64,000 bases of DNA from an uncultured Clostridia bacterium (GTDB lineage Bacteria > Bacillota > Clostridia > Oscillospirales > Acutalibacteraceae). Positions within the stretch are counted from its first letter, which is position 1. Each line of letters begins with the position of its first letter. The stretch lies in contig CAMVEX010000002.1 of assembly GCA_947166625.1 (NCBI GenBank), forward strand, positions 1 to 64,000. The letters run 5' to 3'. Below are positions 59,699 to 64,000 of this stretch, one piece after another. Made by a program: the position numbers and the translations under genes. Below the pieces are notes generated by a model. It was not told where the DNA came from. It saw only the letters and a list, made by a program, of their open reading frames with translations, and did not search any database.

Positions 59699-62494
59699 TT
59701 ATTTCTTTCCGAAGAGGATAGTCCCCGCTATGCCGACGCATTCGATCAGCATAATGAGAACTGCCGCAAGCACGCCGAGCCCGCTCTGCGAAACTCCGAA
59801 GACGATCGTGAGAATGATCCCGACCGCCATTGCGGCTATCTGCATAAAGAGGCCGATCTTATTCTTTGCAGCCATTGAGCAGGCGGCAGCCATCGCCTTA
59901 AGCATGGAATAAGCCGAGCCGTCATGGATTATGCCGGCAGGCGCTCTGTCGATGATAGTATCCTTCCTGCGCTTGTAGAGCCTGCCCGCAACCGATGAAA
60001 GGATCTTGAAATTGTCGGGATTCAGCCCGAAGCTCTCCGAGATCAGATTTTCCGTTACATTCACGTCATTGGTGCGTACAAGTATCTGAACTCCGTTATT
60101 CTCAAGCTGTTTGAGATAGTTTCTTATGTTTTCATCCACGCTGTAACTCACCACAAACATAGCCGCGAGCTGCTCGTTGCAGGCAAGATAAATCACCTTC
60201 CTGCCGTCGTGGGCGTATCGGTCTTCAAAAGCCTTTTCGGGAGCCTTGATATTATGGTGGATGAGCATATTTCTGTTGCCGAGAAGCACCTTCTGCTCAT
60301 AGATCCTCGCGGAAATGCCCATTTTATCTTCATAGACAAGCTCTCTCACAGGAGGAAGAAGATCCTGTCTGCCGTCCACGACCTGCTCAAAGCATTCTCT
60401 GAGGGGTCCGCCCGATTTTATCACCATGGCGGCGGCGTAAAGCAGAACCACATCTATACGCATGCTCTTGAAATCCTTCATTCCGTGCATGGTGCAGCTT
60501 CTGCGGTCAAAGATATCGGCGCTGTCAAGCACCACCGCATTCGCCTGCGCCACGGAATCCGCCGTATCGATCCCGGCGATCATGGTGCCCTCGCGGTTAA
60601 GGCGCTTATTTGTGATAAAGGTAATGAATGAAGGGATAAATCTGCCGAAAATCGGTGCGCTGAGGCATACGGCGGCGGCAAACGCCGTGAAAAATGCCAT
60701 AAATTCTTTTTTGACTATGCCTATAACTATTCCCGCCGCAGCGGAAACAACGAGGGAAACTATAAGCATAATCTTTGTGTATTTATCGGAATCTTTTTCG
60801 CTCTCTGAATTTTTGATAAAATCCGTCGGGAACTCAAGATTTGATGAATAATACATCTTTGCGTCGCCCATAAGGAGACCTCTGCCGAGCTCAAAAACCT
60901 CGCTCTCATTCTCAAACGGATGGACGGCATACATATTATGATCGTAAGTGAAGGCGCAAACGGCAAAATTATCAAGGATCCTGCGCGCGTCTATCATATC
61001 GGTGATTTTATTGAGAAGCAGGCCGAATACCGCGATCGCGCCAAAGACGGGATATGCGCCCTTGTCAACGGTGACAGCGGCGATGGCATTATGGATCAGC
61101 GCGATCACGACCGCGACGACGGTAGCGGAATTGCCGGTTATTTTGCCCTTGACGGTCTGTGTGAATGTGTCAAAAAATCTCGTTGAATCAAAGAAAACGG
61201 CAAGAATGATAAGCAGAGCGTTAACTACATACATAATAACGCTGTTTTGCCCGAACAAAGTGAGCTCAATTACTCCCGACTTCACCAGAGAAGTAAGGAG
61301 AGCGATTATCACGAGCACTCCCTCAACAGCGCCCATTATCGCCACATTTCTGACCGTCTTTTGCGCTCTCTCGGTGAGCCTGGTGTGGATCCTGCTGCGC
61401 TCGGAGGGATCGTTATATTCGCCGATGGTATCCGCGAGAGAGGTGCTTGCGGCGGATTCCTGCTCCTCGGGCTGATATACATCATCCGCGAGAGGAAGAT
61501 CCTCATTCATCTCATCAAAGACATCGCTGAATTCTTCATCCAGATTATCTATCTTGAAGCCCCTTGCCTTTTGCCTGCGCTTCTCAAAAAGAGTCTCCTC
61601 AATATCATCCTCTTTGGACTGCTCAGGAACAGCCTCTTCGGGAATATCCACAAAATCGGTGAGGATTATCTGACCTTCTACATCAGCCCCCGCTTTTTCT
61701 TCGGGCTTATCGGGGCGTGAAGGCAGATTGACTATCTTTGTTTTTTCTTCGTCAAATTTTCTTGAAGCGGCGTCTTCGGCAGCCATGACCACAGGCATTC
61801 CGTCGAGATCTTCGCCCTCTTCGGATTCATTCTTTTTGACTACGATGCCGGATTTATCATAGGGATATTCCGGCTCTTTTTCTTCATCCTCGGGAAGCTC
61901 GATATCCTCGGGTCTGAGCTTCTCAAAGAATTTCTTTCTGAAATCCAGCCCAGGCTTCTCAGCCTCTTCTTTCTTTGTTTCCACGGGCTGAGTAACAGTC
62001 GGCGGGAGAGGCTCGCGCTTCTCGGTATGGTTGCTGTATTTGATCTCGGCAGGCTCCGGGACCGCATCCGGCATAACGACCGTTTCAAGCTCAAAATTAA
62101 ACGGATCGAAATCATCGGCTATACCGTCATCCTCAAAAAACATCTCCTGCCCGAATACCTCGCCGCCCGAAAAAATATCGGTGGGCTCGGGGATCTCCTC
62201 CTCTGCCGATAAATTGAAATCATCGGTTTTGAGAGTAAACATCCCTTCATCGTATTCGCTGCCGGAAAGCATCTGCTCAAGCTTTTGAGCGGCAGACCTC
62301 GTCTTGGGCTCCGACGGTTCAAATGATTCTCCGCTCTCCTCGGCGATGAGCCTGTCTATATCCTCAAGCGACCATTCTTTTGAAGGCGTACCGTCTGCAT
62401 CTCCGGCTTCGGGAATTCCCTCCGAAGAACGGACCTCGCTCAGAATCTTTTCAAGCTCTTCGTTTTGTAAATCCGTATTTGTAAAATCGCTCAT
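59699..62494 (-). CDS. P-type-ATPase-like membrane protein lacking the phosphorylation motif
   Basis: A 931-residue protein. The first about 370 residues are acidic, low-complexity and cytoplasmic. A membrane domain follows with two helix pairs (near 385-445 and 460-510), another pair (near 580-640) and two C-terminal helices. The layout copies heavy-metal P-type ATPases: AAVCLSAPIFGRFIP replaces the CPC/SPC helix and VVLDSADIFDRRS replaces VVFDKTGTLT (Asp657 kept, KTGT lost). TNDVNVTENLI replaces TGDN and IIHDGSAYSMLKAM replaces GDGxNDAPAL. The ATG at 62494 with GAAGGG is preferred over upstream in-frame codons that run into rlmB. It lies 10 bases after rlmB. Confidence 0.72.
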   Translation of the reverse strand: MSDFTNTDLQNEELEKILSEVRSSEGIPEAGDADGTPSKEWSLEDIDRLIAEESGESFEPSEPKTRSAAQKLEQMLSGSEYDEGMFTLKTDDFNLSAEEEIPEPTDIFSGGEVFGQEMFFEDDGIADDFDPFNFELETVVMPDAVPEPAEIKYSNHTEKREPLPPTVTQPVETKKEEAEKPGLDFRKKFFEKLRPEDIELPEDEEKEPEYPYDKSGIVVKKNESEEGEDLDGMPVVMAAEDAASRKFDEEKTKIVNLPSRPDKPEEKAGADVEGQIILTDFVDIPEEAVPEQSKEDDIEETLFEKRRQKARGFKIDNLDEEFSDVFDEMNEDLPLADDVYQPEEQESAASTSLADTIGEYNDPSERSRIHTRLTERAQKTVRNVAIMGAVEGVLVIIALLTSLVKSGVIELTLFGQNSVIMYVVNALLIILAVFFDSTRFFDTFTQTVKGKITGNSATVVAVVIALIHNAIAAVTVDKGAYPVFGAIAVFGLLLNKITDMIDARRILDNFAVCAFTYDHNMYAVHPFENESEVFELGRGLLMGDAKMYYSSNLEFPTDFIKNSESEKDSDKYTKIMLIVSLVVSAAAGIVIGIVKKEFMAFFTAFAAAVCLSAPIFGRFIPSFITFITNKRLNREGTMIAGIDTADSVAQANAVVLDSADIFDRRSCTMHGMKDFKSMRIDVVLLYAAAMVIKSGGPLRECFEQVVDGRQDLLPPVRELVYEDKMGISARIYEQKVLLGNRNMLIHHNIKAPEKAFEDRYAHDGRKVIYLACNEQLAAMFVVSYSVDENIRNYLKQLENNGVQILVRTNDVNVTENLISESFGLNPDNFKILSSVAGRLYKRRKDTIIDRAPAGIIHDGSAYSMLKAMAAACSMAAKNKIGLFMQIAAMAVGIILTIVFGVSQSGLGVLAAVLIMLIECVGIAGTILFGKK

Positions 62495-62504
62495 GCCCTT
62501 CACC

Positions 62505-63269
62505 TCACCTGTGTTTAATAACTTCATACATAAGAATTCCCGCCGCAACGGAAGCATTCAGTGAATTTATTTTGCCCTTCATGGGCAGGGATACGATAAA
62601 ATCGCATTTTTCTCTGACGAGCCTGCTGATGCCCTTGCCTTCATTGCTTATTACCAAAGCGACCGGGCCGGAATAATCGACGCTGTCCCACCGGGAGCCG
62701 TCCATATCGGCGCCGTATATCCACAGGCCTTTTGATTTAAGCTCATCTATAGTCTGGGCGAGATTTGATACTCTCGCTACGGGAACATATTCCACCGCCC
62801 CCGCCGAAGCCTTGCCCACGGCGTATGTGAGAGAGGCTCCTCTTCGCTTCGGGATTATTACTCCGTGAGCGCCGCTTGCGTCTGCCGAGCGGATAATCGC
62901 ACCGAGATTATGAGGATCTTCAATACCGTCAAGAATGATGATAAACGGCTTTTCGCCCGCCTGTCCGGCTTTTTCGAGAATATCATCCACCTGAGCATAT
63001 TCTATTGCCGAAGCCCTCGCGGCGATCCCCTGATGGTTGGCTCCGCCGCACATTGCGTCCAGCTTCCTGCGATCGACCTCTTTGATAACTATTCCGAGCT
63101 CTCTCGCCTTGCCTAAAATCATGCCTATCGAGCCGGTACGCTCGCCGGATGCCACATACACCGTATCGGTCTGCCTGCCGTTTTTTATGGCTTCAAGCAC
63201 GGCGTTCCTGCCGATTATCATATCGTCGCCGGCATCATTATTCAATTCCGTCTTCGGTCTTTTATCCAT
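62505..63269 (-). CDS. rlmB: 23S rRNA 2'-O-methyltransferase (RlmB/TrmH family)
   Basis: A 254-residue SPOUT methyltransferase. It has the N-terminal substrate-binding domain (GRNAVLEAIKNGRQTDTVYVA) and the C-terminal knot with motif 1 LDGIEDPHNLGAIIRSADASGAHGVI (Asn and Arg for catalysis), motif 2 ALVISNEGKGISRLVRE (Glu) and motif 3 MKGKINSLNASVAAGILMYE. The best match is RlmB, which methylates G2251 of 23S rRNA; other TrmH-family targets cannot be excluded. GGAGGTGAG precedes the ATG. Confidence 0.92.
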   Translation of the reverse strand: MDKRPKTELNNDAGDDMIIGRNAVLEAIKNGRQTDTVYVASGERTGSIGMILGKARELGIVIKEVDRRKLDAMCGGANHQGIAARASAIEYAQVDDILEKAGQAGEKPFIIILDGIEDPHNLGAIIRSADASGAHGVIIPKRRGASLTYAVGKASAGAVEYVPVARVSNLAQTIDELKSKGLWIYGADMDGSRWDSVDYSGPVALVISNEGKGISRLVREKCDFIVSLPMKGKINSLNASVAAGILMYEVIKHR

Positions 63270-63300
63270 TATCTCACCTCCGCAAACGGATGATTTATTT

Positions 63301-64000
63301 TCAATACAGTTCCTTTATATACGCCTCAACATCGCTTCTTGTGCCCTTGAAGGGACCGGGCGTTTCCATTTTGAGAGATACCGTGGCGGTAGCGGTAAGG
63401 AGCGAATCCTCTATCGAATTATCAAGGCGCTCGTTTATATAGGCGGCAAAGGTGGTGTCTCCCCTGCCGGTCCTACCGCTCAGATTTCGTGATTTTATCG
63501 GGCAGGTATAGAATTCTCTGCCGTCATAAATGAGCACCTCGGTATTATGGGTGATCATTATTTCACGGGAGCCCCACGAATAGAGATGCTTTGCCGCTTC
63601 TTTACGGTCTGAGCAGCCCGTGAGTATCTCCGCCTCGGCGGCGTCGGTTTTGAGATAGGTGATGCACGGGAGGCATTCTTTTTTATCCGCCCAATCCTCA
63701 AAATACATGGAGCCGTCTTCGGCAACGTGCCTGAGCATGCCCTGAACATCGAGGGCAAGCGGTTTTTTCTTGGAGAGAGTTACGATCATTTCCGTATCAA
63801 AATCCCCGTAAACAAGACCGGCGAGATGATAGATGCCTACATCGGCAGCGGGTATCTCGGAGGCTTTGAAGGGGTCGCCCTTTGAGGTGCAGGTGCAGGT
63901 GCGTCTCTCCTTATCGGCTGTATGATAAATATTGGTGATTTCGGTGCTTTTTTTGCTGTCAAGAAGAATGATATCCTCTCTCGGGATCGTAAACTGCTCA
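63301..64000 (-). CDS. PfkB family carbohydrate kinase (5' end outside the window)
   Basis: The open frame runs from 64000 (no start inside the window) to the stop at 63301, about 232 residues. An in-frame Met at 63789 is internal. The C-terminal ribokinase motif is GRTGRGDTTFAAYIN with the catalytic Asp, followed by SLKMETPGPFKGTRSDVEAYI. Upstream the frame reads VGIYHLAGLVYGDFDTEMIVTLS and KKKPLALDVQGMLRHV, typical of the substrate domain. The sugar is unknown. It lies 31 bases before rlmB on the same strand. Confidence 0.82.
   Translation of the reverse strand, partial: EQFTIPREDIILLDSKKSTEITNIYHTADKERRTCTCTSKGDPFKASEIPAADVGIYHLAGLVYGDFDTEMIVTLSKKKPLALDVQGMLRHVAEDGSMYFEDWADKKECLPCITYLKTDAAEAEILTGCSDRKEAAKHLYSWGSREIMITHNTEVLIYDGREFYTCPIKSRNLSGRTGRGDTTFAAYINERLDNSIEDSLLTATATVSLKMETPGPFKGTRSDVEAYIKELY

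Overview
The window reads as chromosome of an anaerobic Clostridia-type Firmicute, most likely an uncultured gut member of the Oscillospiraceae/Acutalibacteraceae grade. The grounds are a long single-chain pyruvate:ferredoxin oxidoreductase, RNase Y beside a YmdB-type phosphodiesterase, RicT, the GlgC/GlgD pair of a Firmicute glycogen operon, mannan- and N-glycan-type glycosidases, strong SD sequences and moderate GC. Genus level cannot be read from the sequence. No rRNA, CRISPR array, transposase, integrase or replication origin is visible.

Layout. (1) 0-10.3 kb: an ECF sigma/anti-sigma pair behind an ECF-type promoter, a CDP-alcohol phosphatidyltransferase, a NifU-like protein, then GH38 mannosidase, phosphohexomutase and a secreted CotH protein; a second ECF sigma/anti-sigma pair lies on the minus strand. 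(2) 10.3-20.4 kb: amidohydrolase, PFOR, RNase Y, YmdB, a TtcA-like PP-loop protein and a GH3 glucosidase. (3) 20.4-24.9 kb: tRNA-Leu(CAA) followed by a small repeat, then minus-strand NapH-like ferredoxin, Gfo/Idh oxidoreductase, GNAT, ATP-grasp protein and a decapitated GDPD gene. (4) 25.0-27.6 kb: a visibly AT-rich island beside tRNA-Gly(CCC), holding orphan genes, a decayed zinc-ribbon/DUF6273-type gene and a structured, terminator-bearing RNA leader that looks like an undescribed riboswitch or attenuator. (5) 27.7-34.6 kb: secreted C2H2-like protein, CorC-type membrane protein, and a run of GH130, sugar kinase, 6-phosphogluconate dehydrogenase and LarA-type epimerase. (6) 34.7-38.3 kb: a membrane-anchored propeller protein and a PASTA protein whose kinase domain has lost all its catalytic residues. 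(7) 38.5-52.7 kb: one uninterrupted 14-gene directon that starts with glycogen synthesis (glgB, glgC, glgD, a Thr-rich membrane protein, glgA) and runs through citrate synthase, a transporter and a QueG-like protein to holB, ricT, a phosphatase and a flavoprotein. (8) 52.7-64 kb, all minus: lipoprotein, M28 peptidase, VanY-type carboxypeptidase, sugar transferase, prfB without its programmed frameshift, a secreted alpha/beta hydrolase, a P-type-ATPase-like protein lacking the phosphorylation motif, rlmB and a sugar kinase cut by the window edge.

Functional links. GH38, GH130 and GH3 with a phosphohexomutase suggest use of mannosides and glucosides. The LarA-type epimerase, PfkB kinase and Gnd are arranged as a possible mannonate/gluconate to pentose-phosphate route. 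Carbon is stored through the glg operon, and PFOR is the central fermentative oxidoreductase. The most novel element is the AT-rich-island RNA leader (27062-27224, minus): it has a near-consensus promoter at its 5' end, three stacked helices, and mutually exclusive terminator and antiterminator pairings ahead of an orphan gene cluster.
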